From positions 1-56,151 of the forward strand of contig JALNQF010000270.1 of the NCBI GenBank assembly GCA_028456385.1: a DNA stretch of 56,151 nucleotides. Direction: 5' to 3'. Under the pieces are notes generated by a model, which had not been told where the DNA came from, made no database searches, and worked only from the letters and a program-made list of their open reading frames with translations. This stretch comes from Ophiosphaerella korrae (lineage: Eukaryota > Ascomycota > Dothideomycetes > Pleosporales > Phaeosphaeriaceae). Shown one piece after another: positions 41,386-54,300 of the stretch. The position numbers were made by a program, and so were the translations under genes. Numbering within the stretch: position 1 is the stretch's first letter; each line of letters opens with the position of its first letter.

Positions 41386-43647
41386 GTTATAAGCCTAGCG
41401 CTGAAAATTACTTAATAGTTCTATCCTGTGCACTATAGTAAGAGATCGCGAGCTTAGTATACTCTTATCCTATCCTATCTTATCTTATCTATTACTTAAA
41501 CGCTTACGATATCTTACAGCAAGATTACTCTACTTAATAAAGGTACTACTCTACTTAATAAGCGCTTATAATAGCTAGTATAGTTTATACAACTATTACT
41601 AGCTTACTAGGGTTAACTTCCTAATAGCCTAAAGGGGTGTTAGTAGATTATAAGGTAATAACAAAAGCTTGTGTTATAATCTATAATAGGCTATAAATAA
41701 TAGAAGATGTTTTGCAACTATCTTTGTATTATCGCTTATAGTTAATAATTAAATTACTAATACTATCTTAATAATACGCGTCGCTACTAACTATATACTT
41801 ATCCTAATCTATTAATCTATTACTACTAAGAATAGTAGATTATAGATTACCTTGATTTATAATCTATTAATACTAAGAGTCTATAGATTATAGATTACTT
41901 TAGGTGTCCTAATTATATATAGTTTCTTAATTAAGTTTGTGTTCTTTGTAGTTATAAGAACTTAATCCTTTAGTTATTAGGCTTATTAGTTCTATCTATA
42001 ATTCTCTTGTTACTGTTGTAACAACAACTCTATTATAACGCTCTTAAGCTAGGTATCTAGTAGCTAGTTAATCTAGAAGCTAATAACGTCCCTAATATCT
42101 ACGCTAACGAACTAGTTTAACTTAAACTAAAGAGCCTAGTAATAGTAGAAGAGGTAGCTACCTATAAGCTTATAATAGAGAAATACTAGGCTATAAAAGA
42201 TACTTAGGTATCGCGAATAATACGCCTTAGAGCTCTAAGCGCCTAGGTAAACGCTATAGTTAATCTAAGTTATCTAGTAATAGCTAAGATAACTCTACTT
42301 GTAAATAACAAAGCTATATTACAAGAGCTTATCTAAACGCTAAAGAGCTTACTAGCCTTATCTAATACTAGCGCTAGTAATCTTATCTAAGCTTAATACT
42401 AAGCCTATCTATAAAAGGCTCGCTAAAGACAATAATTACTAGAGCTCTAGTATAATAAGTAGCTACGCCTATATTAGCGTGTAATCGCGTATAATATTAT
42501 AGAGGTAATAGGCGAGCTTATAGTATAAGATTTCCTAGAAGTGTTAACACTAAAGCTAGCTCTAGACTAGGCTTAGATAATAAGCTAATTAGTAATCTAG
42601 AGCTTAGTCCTTAGCTTAAAGGTACTTACGCTAGAGTAAATTAGTAGTATCTACTTAGCTCTATTATAGGAGTATAAGCTCTAAACTACTAATTAAGGAG
42701 CTAGCGTATTTATAACGTTTAGAGGATTTAAGCTAAGCTTAAGCTTAAGTACTAACTTAAAATATAACTACTTATATAGCTAAGCTTACTACTAGAAGCT
42801 ATAAGATTATAGATAGGTATAAGTAGCGCTTACTAGTAATCTATTTAAAATAGATAATAATAGAAAGGTAAAAATATAGGCTTATTTAGATAAGCTACGC
42901 TTTATAGTAGTTAAAACCTTAGTAACTTAAAAGTAGGCTAGTTCCTTATAGGAACTAGTTAAAGCTAGCTTAGAGTTAGTTAAATTAAAGGCTCTAGTCT
43001 ACCTAGGCTAGCTAAACGTAGTACTTATTAACCTAGGTATACTTATTAACTTAGGTAAACTTATTAAGCTAGTACCTAGAGCCTACTTAACGCTAGATTT
43101 TAATACTTACTTACTCTCTAAGAGTACTATACTTAATAATAGAGCTACTCTCTACTTAGTTAACTTAATAAGTCTTATAGAACTAAGCTCCTTTATAAGA
43201 GTAAAAGGTGTAAGCTATATAGAAGTAAGTATATAAGTATTTCTAATACTTAGTAAAAGTACTTAAGTTCTTAAGAATACTCTAAATAAAGCTTATAGTA
43301 AGTATATAGAGAATTTTATACTTTATAAAGTAGTAGTAGTTAAAGGATTTTATATTAATATAGTATCTAAAGCTTAATTATAGTAAGCTAGAGCCTAGTA
43401 TTAAGGTTTTAACGCAACTCTAAGAGTAAGAATACTAGTAGAGAGTATTGTACTAGTAACGCTAATACGTAAATATAATCTTACTTTTATTAAATATAAG
43501 CCTATTATATTATATCTAACTATTATAAGTGTAACTTAAGGTAATTAAGTTAATTAATAGCTTAACTTATAGCGTATAACGCCTAGAAGTAACTTAGAAG
43601 AGCTCTAGTACGCTAGAGCTAGTTATCTTAGACTAGAAGTACTACGA
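41386..43647 (+). mobile_element. Ty1/copia-like element body, part 1 (interrupted)
   Basis: RIP-degraded coding DNA, split by a solo gypsy LTR at 41594-42023. From about 42.9 to 43.6 kb a stop-riddled frame resembles copia protease/pre-integrase sequence (KGFYINIVSKA, then LVRKYNLTF-like strings). The reading is interrupted at the TACGA target site of the full-length gypsy copy and resumes at 50689. Assignment rests on weak motif resemblance and on the position after a copia-like LTR and primer site. Confidence 0.45.
41594..42023 (-). repeat. solo gypsy LTR, inverted, with ACAAC target duplication
   Basis: 430 bp matching the reverse complement of the 431-bp LTRs at 43648, 50253 and 50896. 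It is flanked by ACAAC on both sides (41589-41593 and 42024-42028), a perfect 5-bp target duplication. No internal element sequence is attached, so it is a solo LTR left by LTR-LTR recombination. It is oriented opposite to the other two copies. Confidence 0.85.
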
Positions 43648-44078
43648 TGTTATAATAGTAACAAGAGAAATATAGATAGAACTAATTAGCCCTACGACTA
43701 AAGGATCGAGTTCTTACAAATACGAAGAATATAAACTTAATTAGGAAACTATACATAATTAGGACACCTAAGGTAATCTATAATCTATAGACCCTTAGCG
43801 TTAATAGATTATAGATTAAGGTAATCCGCGATCTATTATTCTTAGTAGTAACAGATTAACAGATTAAGACAAGTATATAGTTAGTAGTAACGCGCATTAT
43901 TAAGATAGTATTAGTAATTTAATCCTTTAACTATAGAACGCTAATACAAGATAGTTATAAAACATCTTCTATTGTTTATAGTTATTATAGATCCCTATAC
44001 AAACTTTTATTATTACCTTATAATCTACTAACCTTTCTAAGATAGGTACCTATAGTCGACGACAGGAAGCCTATTACA
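43648..44078 (+). repeat. 5' LTR of the full-length gypsy element
   Basis: 431 bp, TG...CA ends (TGTTATAATAG ... CCTATTACA). It is the same length as the 3' LTR and differs from it mainly by C/T and G/A changes. Confidence 0.9.
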
Positions 44079-46899
44079 CCTTACTAATTTAGTTATTACG
44101 AGAAGCAAAGCGTAAGTAGCGTATAGTCTAGCTAACACAATAATAGAAAGCTTAATAAGCAAAGCCCCTAAGAGCAGTTATAAGTTAGATAGTACTATAT
44201 AGGAAACGATTAAAGATTATATAAACAAACTAATTAACAATAAAGAGGACATAAAGATAGTAATTAAAGCACTAGAAACGTAGAATAAGGAACTACAAGA
44301 CTATTTAAAATAGAACAAAGTATAAATTAAAGCTATTATTAAAGGCTAGAACTAGATAGAATTAATTACCTAACAACTAGAAATAAGTGCAACAAAAAAA
44401 CTACCTAAGATACCTATCTTTAAGAAGTTTAATAGAATAAGGGAAAAACTAAGACTTTTTATAGCCTTAGTATAACTCTAGATAGACGTATAAGTACTAT
44501 ACTTTAATATAGAAGAAAAGAAGGTAATATATATTAGAATGCATCTTAAAGAAAATGCGATAAGATAGTTTAAACCCTACTAGATAGATTATACAATATA
44601 CGCTCTAATAACCTAAAAGGACGAAACAAGAGCTATCTTTAAAAGTTACAAATACTTTACTAAACGAATAAGAGTAGTATTTAGGGACATAGACGTTACC
44701 TAATAAGCTAAAGAACGACTAGAAAAGCTTACACAAAGCTAGAGTGTTCTAGAGTACGTATTATAGTTTAAATAACTATCGCAAAATATAGAGTAGAATA
44801 AGTTAGCCTTAATATTACAATTTAAATAAGGACTAAACTTAAAAATCTAATACAAAATAATTTATATAGAAAAACCCTAAACGCTAGAAGCTCTAAAATA
44901 ATAGGTAATATAAATTAATAATAATCTTTAAGAATAGAAGAAGAATAAGTATAAAGGTTATACCTAAAATTAGGATAAGGGAGACCCTATAATCTTTAAC
45001 GCTAATAAGGATAAGAAGAGGAAGAAGAATAAAGACTTTACGTACTTTAACTATAGCAAGAAAAGTTACTACGCAAAAGACTACTAATTATAAAAGAAAA
45101 AAGATATAGTATACTATAAATATAGGAAACTAAGACACTTTGCAAAAGACTATAGAAGTAAGGACCTAAGAAAAGATAAAGAAACTTAGTTAAAAATAAC
45201 TAAGAATAAGAAAGAAGTACTAAAAGCACAAGCTAAACCTTAAGAGAAGGTAGTAGAGAGTAAAGAAGTATAATATATAATACTCTATTAGACCTTTTGT
45301 TATAACGATAACTACTATATATATCTTTCTAGTAAATAGGGAGTAGTATAGTTTCTATAGAAATAGAGATATAAAGTAGCTATAATAAAAGAAAGTAGAA
45401 TAAAAGTATAGCTAGAAGAGATAGCCTGTATAATAGACCTACTAATAGAAGATTTAGAGGGGGAAGAACTCTAGACCCTATTAACCTAGGCTAAAGAACG
45501 AGCACTAGATAAAGAGACTACTATAGCTTCTTTTAAAGAACTATAAGAAAGTAAGAAATAAGTTAGTATAAGAGGTATAGAGTATACCTAGCTAGATATA
45601 TATAGCTACAATAGCTATACAATAATAGATATAGAAGAACGAAACAAAGAATAGAAATTCGTTTAAATATACTTAATAGTTATAAGTATAGAGGAAGCGT
45701 ACAAAGACTAGAAAGAACGCAATCCTAAGGAAATAAAGTTTATACTATTTTAAGAATAAATAAAGTAATATATAGTTGTAGTAGGAAGAATACTTATATA
45801 AAAAGAATAGTAGTACTTTACAAGAAAAATACAATAGATTAACAAAGCCTATACACTAAGAGTACTAGTAGTATACTATATCCTAACAATAGATATACCT
45901 AGAAGAGATAAGTACTAAGAAGGGGATAATAAACTAATAGATCTAAAACATCTAGCACACTTTAAAGTATTATAGATATTATACCTAGACAAGAATTGTA
46001 TTATATATAGAAACTCTAAAGTAAATAATAATATATAGCTTATATAGAGAAGAGGCTATAACTATATAAGAGTAATCTTAGTAGAAGATATCTAAGGATA
46101 GGAAATAATCCTAGAAGATAGATACGTAGTAGTAAGACCTAGTCTAAAACTATCTAAAAAATGCGTCTAAGGAGGACTATAGTACAAGTATATATACAAT
46201 AAATACTTAAAACACAAAGAATACAAGCTTAAAGTAAGCCTATAGCCTAAGAAAGATAGATAGTTTGCAAAAATACCTAAGTAAGAATAGCTAGAAGGCG
46301 TAAGAGGCCTATATATTATAAAAATAAGTACTTACTAGGAAAGAAAAGTATAATTAATAATTAATAGTAAAGCTACAAGAAACTTTATATTAAAGAAGTT
46401 TATAGAAATACAAGGAATAAGGTATATAATAAAGAAATATCCTTAATAATTAAGCACGATTAAAGGAAAACTATTCTAAGAACCTATTAGATTTAAAATA
46501 GTTCTCTCTATATTAAAACTAGAAGGAATAACAATTAAGAATATAGTTATAGATATAACGACAATTAATAATAAATAAGATATAATACTAGGAATACTAT
46601 AGTTACAAATAACTAACCTATAGATTGATTAGAGAATAGGAAAAATTAACTACTATAGAATAGACACGTTAAAAGCTAACATAAGCACTTATAAAGGAGA
46701 ATTCTCTAAAGAATACAAGAAATAGGAAAAATAACTTATAGAACCTAAAGATTACCTTCTAGAATATTAACTATAGGACCTAGCGATAGAACTAGTAGAA
46801 GGTAAAGACGTAGGATAGAGCCTAGTCTACTAGAAAATAGAAGAAGAGTCTAAAATTAAATAAACATTTATCTAGAATGCAATAAAAAAGGGATAGATA

Positions 46900-49570
46900 A
46901 GGGAATCTAAATCCTTAGTAGCACACAGACTTATATTTATAGATAAAAAGGGAACGAGTAATAAGAGACTCTACGTAGATTTTAGGAAAACTAACGTAAT
47001 TATAAACAAGAACTAATACCTACTACTATAAATAGATAGAATACAAGATAGATTATAAAGAGCAAGAATCTTTATAAAACTAGATATTTAGAACGCGTAC
47101 TACTAGATTAGAATTAAAAAAGGAGATAAATAGAAAACAGCGTTTAGAATATAGTATAGACTATACAAATATCTAGTTATACTATTTAGCTTAACAAACG
47201 CACTAGTAGCATTCTAAGAAAAGATTAATATAGTACTAAGAGAGTACTTAGACGTATTTATATTTATATACCTAGATAATATCCTTATATTTTTAAAAAT
47301 AGAGGAAGAACACGTATAATACGTATACAAAGTACTAGAGAAACTAGTAAAAAATAAACTATTTCTAAAAATAAGAAAATGCAAATTTTACACAAAAGAA
47401 ACAGACTTCCTTAGATTTATTATTAAACTAGGAAAAATCAAGATTAACCTAGAGAAGATTAGATTAATTAACAAATAGCTAATACTAAAAAACCTAAAAG
47501 AGGTACAATAATTTTATAGGTTAGCTAACTTTTGTAGAAAGTTAATAATAGGATAGTCTAAAGATATAGAACTAATAACTAGACTTATAAAAAAAGACAC
47601 GCTATTTAAGTAGATAAAAGAATACAATAAAGTATTTAAGAAAATTAAAAGAAAGTTTATAGAAAACCTAGTTATTAGAATATATAACCTAGACCTACTA
47701 GTAGTAGTAAAAATAGATGCGTCTAACTTAGTCTATAGAATAGCACTAATACAAGAAGACCTAGAAACTAATAAGGAGTATTTAGTTAAATACTTTTCTA
47801 AGAAAATAAAGCTAGTAGAGCTTAATTATCTAATCTATAACAAAGAGATACTAGTAATATATAAAGTATTTAAGTAATAGAGAGTATATTTACAAGGAGT
47901 AAAATATTAGATAAAGGTCTATATAGACTATAAGAACTTTATAAGATTTATAACAAATAAAGAACTATTATAACGCTATATAAGATAGTAGGAGTTTCTA
48001 TTAATATTTAATATAGAAATAATATATACAAAAGAGAAAGATAACTAATTTATAGACGCCCTTAGTAGAAGACTAAACTTATAAGAAGAAGTAAGCGCTA
48101 CTAGTATAGTTCTAATTAAGAATAAAGAAGGACATTTAGTCCTAAATATACCTAAAATAGCTATAACACTTAAAAGAATAAGTAGCGAGCTAGACAAATA
48201 GATTTAGAAAACAACGCAAGAAGTATCTAAAGAAATAGAAAAACTAGAAACTTAAGAAGGACTAGCACAAGCCTATAGAAGAATATACATTCTAAGAAAG
48301 ATCTAAAGAGAATTTATACAATAGTTCTATAAATTACTAGTATATAGACACTAAGGTATTAATAAGATATTAGATAGACTCTTAAGAGACTACTATATCC
48401 TAAAAGCAAGATAACTAGTAATAGAAGTACTATAAGACTATATAGAATACTATAGAAATAAATATAATAGATACGTACTATATAGAATACTATAACTAAT
48501 AGAGATACTAGAATAACTATAAAGAATTATTATAATAGACTTTATTATAAAACTACCTAAGTCTAAGGACTTAATATTAGGAGTTAAGTATAATAGAATC
48601 CTAATAATAGTAGATAAACTTATAAAGTACTTATACTTTAGACTATACAAGGAGAAAAGTAGAATAGAAGTTATAGTATACTAGGTTCTAGGAACTGTAA
48701 TTAGCTAACACAGACTACTAGATAAGATTATTATAGATAGAGACGTAAGATTTATATTAAAACTATAGGGAATAATAATAGTATAATTAGGAATTAAATA
48801 TATAATGTTAATAGTATACTACCTATAGATAGATAGATAATTAGAACGTATAAATTAAATAGTAGAACAATACCTAAGATACTACTTTAATTATAACTAG
48901 AATAACTAGGTACAACTATTACCTATAGCACAACTAGTATATAACAGCGCAAAGAATATAGTAATAGGAGTAATACCTTTTTTTATAAACTACGGATTTG
49001 AGCCTAATATATACTAGATACTAAGAAACTAGATATCTTAGTCTCTAAGAGGAGAAAACTTCGCTAATAGACTTAAGAATATATAGGATTAACTAAGATA
49101 GGACGTAGAATTCCTATATAATTGTATAGCTAAGTACTATAACAAGAAGTACAAAGAAGAACCCTAATTTAGAGAGGGAGAAAAAGTATAGTTAGTGTAA
49201 AAAAATATTAAGAGTAAGAGACTAAGTTTAAAATTAGACTACGTTAAGATAAGACTATATAAAATTAAGAAAGAAGTTACGCTAGTTATATTTAAATTAA
49301 AGCTACTAAATAAAATAAAGATACACTTAACCTTCTATATAGTACTACTTAAGATAGTACTATAAAACGTAGAACTACTAGTATATAAAGTAGATACGTA
49401 TAGAGAACAAGAAAAATAAGAAGTTAAAGAAATCCTAGTATACTAGTTCTATAATAGTAGGAACTACTATATAGTAAAATAGATAGGTATAGACAAAAAA
49501 GGATAACTATAGGAAGAAATATAAGAACTAGAAGATAACCTTAACTACTCTAAGAAACTAGAAGACTTCT
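46900..49570 (+). pseudogene. gypsy pol remnant: RT, RNase H, integrase, chromodomain
   Basis: In one frame the RT blocks read RLYVDFRKTNVI, ARIFIKLDI, KTAFRI and VFIFIYLDNILIF. The last has the catalytic YxDD aspartate changed to Asn (GAT AAT at 47275-47280), as a G-to-A RIP change would give. Integrase blocks include IDFIIKLPKSKD, KYNRILIIVDKLIKY and YNSAKN. The tail resembles a chromodomain, which in chromoviruses directs insertion to heterochromatin. All blocks are split by TAG/TAA codons. Confidence 0.88.
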
Positions 49571-50252
49571 AAAGTTAAAACTCTCTAGAACGCCTAGCAG
49601 CAAACTAAGAGAACTAATATTACTATTACTAGATAGAGAGGTAATAGGAGCGCTTAACGTAGGACCTACTATAGCAACACTAAATACTTTATCTAAGTCT
49701 AGCTTAGCTTCTAGAGCTACTAACTATATAGCTAATTTCTTATTATTTAGCGCCTTTATCTTACAAAAACAAAAGAGATAAGCTTAATTCTCTACTAGCT
49801 TACTCTACGTAAGCTCCTAGATCTACTTACGCTTAGCTTTAGCCTCTATAATTTAAGATAGTAATTTCTCTTAAGCTTAGTTAACAGCTCTCCCTATTAT
49901 TATTAAGCCTAGATACAAGAATAAGTATAATAAACATATACTCTATAAGAGAGATACTAGATATATTATAAGAACTATAAACGTTTGCACGAATATATAC
50001 TTTATAAGCTCTACTATTATTTGTAGAAACTATATAAAGAAAGTACTTAGAATTTAACTTAGAGGAAGTATAATAAGAATAAGGAAATATTTTAATACTA
50101 TTACGCAATACGTAATTAGTAAGAAGATATTAATAATGTATAGAAGAGGTAACTATAGAGAGTAATAAGGAACTAGAAATTAATAAAGAAAGTAGGTTAA
50201 TAACCTTAGCTCTAGGATAGATAAACGAGGACCTGCCTAAAAGAAGAGATAG

Positions 50253-50683
50253 TGTTACGATAGTAACAAGAGAAATATAGATAGAACTAATTAGCCTTAT
50301 AACTAAAGGATTAAGTTCTTATAAATATAAAGAATACGAACTTAATTAAGAAACTACATATAATTAAGATACCTAAGGTAATCTATAATCTATAGACCCT
50401 TAGCGTTAATAGATTACAAATTAAAGTAATCTACGATCTATTATTCTTAGTAGTAATAGATTAATAGATTAGGACAAGTATATAGTTAGTAGCGACGCGC
50501 ATTATTAAGATAGTATTAGTAATTTAATCTTTTAACTATAGAACGCTAATACAAGACAGTTACAAAACATCTTCTATTATTTATAGTTATTATAGATCTC
50601 TATATAAACTTTTGTTATTACCTTATAATCTACTAACTCTTCTAAGATAGGTACTTGTAGTTAATAATAGGAGGCCTGTTATA
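50253..50683 (+). repeat. 3' LTR of the full-length gypsy element
   Basis: 431 bp, beginning TGTTACGATAG after a purine-rich AAAAGAAGAGATAG polypurine-like tract, and ending ...GGCCTGTTATA. The expected terminal CA is TA here, as RIP would produce. It is followed by TACGA. Confidence 0.9.
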
Positions 50684-50688
50684 TACGA

Positions 50689-50895
50689 GCGCTAGTAATA
50701 AGCGCAAGAAACGTGCGTATTAATAGGATAGCGCGCATTAAGTATAAGTATTACTTAATAGCTTACGCTAAGTAAGTTATTTTAAGGTAGCCTAGAGAGA
50801 GAGCCTTACGCCTATACTAGTAAGTAGCGTAGGACCTATTTAATATACTTACTAGCTACTTTAGAGAAGTTTAGACTATACTACTTAAGTATAAG
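50689..50895 (+). mobile_element. copia-like element body, part 2, between two gypsy insertions
   Basis: A 207-bp segment between the 3' target duplication of the full-length gypsy element and the 5' LTR of the next. It keeps a frame with ISARNVRI and PRERALRLY-like strings, reminiscent of the copia gag-pre-integrase zinc region, and so looks like the continuation of the sequence interrupted at 43647. It ends in ATAAG, the presumed target site of the second gypsy copy. Confidence 0.4.
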
Positions 50896-51326
50896 TGTTA
50901 TAATAGTAATAAGAGAAATATAGATAGAACTAATTAGCCCTATAACTAAAGGATTAAGTTCTTATAAATATAAAGAATATAAACTTAATTAGGAAACTAT
51001 ATATAATTAGGATACCTAAGAGTAATCTATAATCTATAGACTCTTAGCGTTAATAGATTATAGATTAAAGTAATTTATAATCTATTATTCTTAGTAGTAA
51101 TAGATTAATAGATTAGGATAAGTATATAGTTAGTAGCGATGCGTATTATTAAGATAGTATTAGTAATTTAATTATTAACTATAAGCGATAATATAAAGAT
51201 AGTTATAAAACATCTTCTATTATTTATAGCCTATTATAGATTATAATATAAGCTTTTGTTATTACTTTATAATCTACTAATACTTATCTAGGCTATTAGG
51301 AAGTTAACCCTAGTAAGCTAGTAACA
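50896..51326 (+). repeat. 5' LTR of the second gypsy copy
   Basis: 431 bp, TGTTATAATAG ... GCTAGTAACA, with proper TG...CA ends. Its last ~50 bp match the inverted solo LTR more closely than the first copy's LTRs, pointing to a subfamily. Confidence 0.88.
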
Positions 51327-54300
51327 CCTTACTAATCTAGTTATTACGAGAAGTAAAGCGTAAGTAGCGTATAGTCTAGCTAATACAATAGTAGAAAGTT
51401 TAACAAGTAAAGCCCCTAGGAGTAGTTATAAGTTAGATAGTACTATATAGGAAATAATTAAGGACTATATAAATAAACTAATTAATAATAAAGAAGATAT
51501 AAAGATAGTAATTAAAGTACTAGAAACGTAGAATAAAGAACTACAAGACTACTTAAAATAGAATAAAGTATAAATTAAAGCTATTATTAAAGGCTAGAAC
51601 TAGATAGAGCTAATTACTTAATAACTAGAAATAAGTGCAACAAAGAAACTACCTAAGATACCTGTTCTTAAAAAGTTTAATAGAATAAGGGAAAAACTAA
51701 GACCTTTTATAGTATTAGTACAACTCTAGATAGATATATAAGTACTACACTTTAATATAGAAGAAAAGAAGGTAATATATATTAGACTACACCTTAAAGA
51801 AGACGTAATAAGATAGTATAAGCCTTACTAGATAGACTACACAACGTATTCTCTAATAACTTAAAAAGATAAAACTAGAGCTATTTTTAGAAGCTATAAA
51901 TACTTTACTAAACGAATAAGAGTAGTATTTAGGGATATAAATATTACCTAACAAGCTAAAGAGAAACTTAAAAAGCTTATATAAAACAAGAGTGTCCTAG
52001 AATATATATTATAATTTAAATAACTAAGCTAAAATATAGAATAGAATAAATTAGCCCTTATATTACAATTTAAACAAGAGCTAAACGCAAAAATTTAATA
52101 CAAAATAATATATATAAAGAAACCTAGGATACTAAAAGCTTTAAAATAACAAGTAATCTAAATTAATAACAACCTTTAAGAATAGAAAAAGAATAAGTAT
52201 AGTAGCTAAACTAGAAACTAGGATACTAGAGACCCTATAATCTTTAACGTAAATAAAGATAGAAGGAGAAAGAAGAATAAAGACTTTACGTATTTTAACT
52301 ATAGTAAGAAAGGCTACTACGTAAAAGACTACTAATTAAAGAAGAAAAAGGATATAGTATATTATAAATATAAGAAACTAAGATACTATATAAAAGACTA
52401 TAAAAGTAAAGACTATAAAAAAGATAAAGAAACTTAGTTAAAGATAATAAAGAAAAGGAAAGAAATACTATAAGTATAGGCTAAACCTTAGGAAAAAGTA
52501 GCTAGAAGTAAAGAAATACAATACGTAATACTCTATTAGACCTTTTATTACAAAGACAACTACTATATATATCTTTCTAGTAAATAAGGAGTAAGATACT
52601 TCTTATAATAAAGAAATAGAGTAGTAGTAACAAAAGAAAGAATAAAAATATAGCTAGAAGAAATAGTATATATAATAGACCTACTAATAGAAGACTTAGA
52701 AAGAGAAGAGCCCTAGACTCTATTAATCTAGGCTAAAGGACTAGCACTAGATAAAGAGACTACTATAGCTTCTTCTAAAGGACTATAAGAAAGTAAAAGA
52801 TAGAAAAGTATAAAAGGTATAGAATATACCTAGCTAGATATATATAGCTATAATAGCTATACAATAATAGATATAAAAGAATAAAATAAAGAATAGAAAT
52901 TCGTTTAGAAATACTTACTAGTTATAAGTATAGAAGAAGCGTACAAAGACTAGAAAGAACGCAATCCTAAAGAAATAAAGTTTATACTATTTTAAGAATA
53001 GATAAAGTAATATATAGTTATAGTAGAAAGAATACCTATATAAAGGGAATAGTAGTTCTTTATAAGAAAAACGCGATAGATTAATAAAGCCTATATACTA
53101 CAAGTACTAATAGTATACTACGTCCTAATAAATATAAGACCTAGAATAGATAGTTACTAAGAAGGAGATAATAAAATAATAAACCTAAAACATCTAGCCT
53201 ATTTTAAAGTATTATAAATATTATACCTAGAGAAGAATTATATAATATATAGAAACCCTAAGGTAAATAATAAAGTATAGCTTATAAGAAGAAGAGGCTA
53301 TAACTATATAAGAGTAATTCTAGTAGAAGATATCTAAAGATAAGAAATAATACCTAAAGAAAGTTACGTAGTAATAAGGCTAAAACTAAAAATACCTAAG
53401 AAATACGTTTAAGGAAGACTATAGTATAAATACAAGTATAATAAATATCTAAAATATAAAGAATATAAACTTAAAATAGGGCTATAGCTCTAAGAAGATA
53501 GATAATTTATAAAAATACCTAAGTAAGAAAAGCTAAAAGGTATAAGAAGCCTATATATTACAAAAACAAGTATATACTAAGGAAAAAAAGTATAAATAAT
53601 AATTAATAGTAGAGCTACAAGGAACTTTATATTAAAGAAGTTTGTAGAAGGCTAAGGAATAACCTATACTATAAAGAAGTACCTTTAATAACTAAGTACA
53701 ATTAAAAGAAAACTATTCTAGGAACCTATAAGGTTTAAGATAACACCCTCTATACTAAAGCTAGAAGAATTAGAAATTAAGAACGTAGTTATAGATATAA
53801 CAACAATTAATAACAAACAAGATATAATACTAGGAATACTATAGTTATAGATAACTAACCTAAGAATTAATTAGAGAATAAGTAAAATTAGCTACTTTAA
53901 AAAAGAAATGTTAAAAGCTAACATAGTTATATATAAAGGAGAATTCTTAGAAGAATATAAAAAATAGGAAAAATAGCTTATAGAACCTAAAGATTACCTT
54001 CCTAAATACTAACTATAGGACTTAGTAATAGATCTAAAAGAAGATAAAGATATAAGATAGAGCCTAGTTTATAGAAAAATAGAAGAAAAATCTAAGATTA
54101 AACAAACGTTTATTAAAAACGTACTAAAGAAAAGATAGATACAAGAATCTAAATTCTTAGTAGTATATAAACTTATATTTATAGATAAAAAGGGAATAAA
54201 TAATAAAAGACCCTACGTAGATTTTAGAAAAACTAACGTAATTATAAATAAGAACTAATACCCCTTACTATAAATAGACGTAATATAAGATAGACTATAG

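Larger units (their letters stand above)
43648..50683 (+). mobile_element. full-length Ty3/gypsy chromovirus-type LTR retrotransposon, RIP-inactivated
   Basis: 7036 bp between identical 5-bp target duplications TACGA (43643-43647 and 50684-50688). Two 431-bp LTRs bound it, and the polyprotein order is gag, protease, RT, RNase H, integrase. Gag ends with two CCHC-knuckle-like blocks in which cysteines have become tyrosines (about 45.04-45.17 kb). RT is at about 46.95-47.4 kb, RNase H at about 47.7-47.95 kb and integrase at about 48.3-49.1 kb. A chromodomain-like end lies at about 49.42-49.57 kb (NYYIVK, TAG, IGIDKKG ... LEDNLNYSKKLEDF). Dozens of TAG/TAA replace Gln and Trp codons, so nothing can be made from it. 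Confidence 0.93.
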
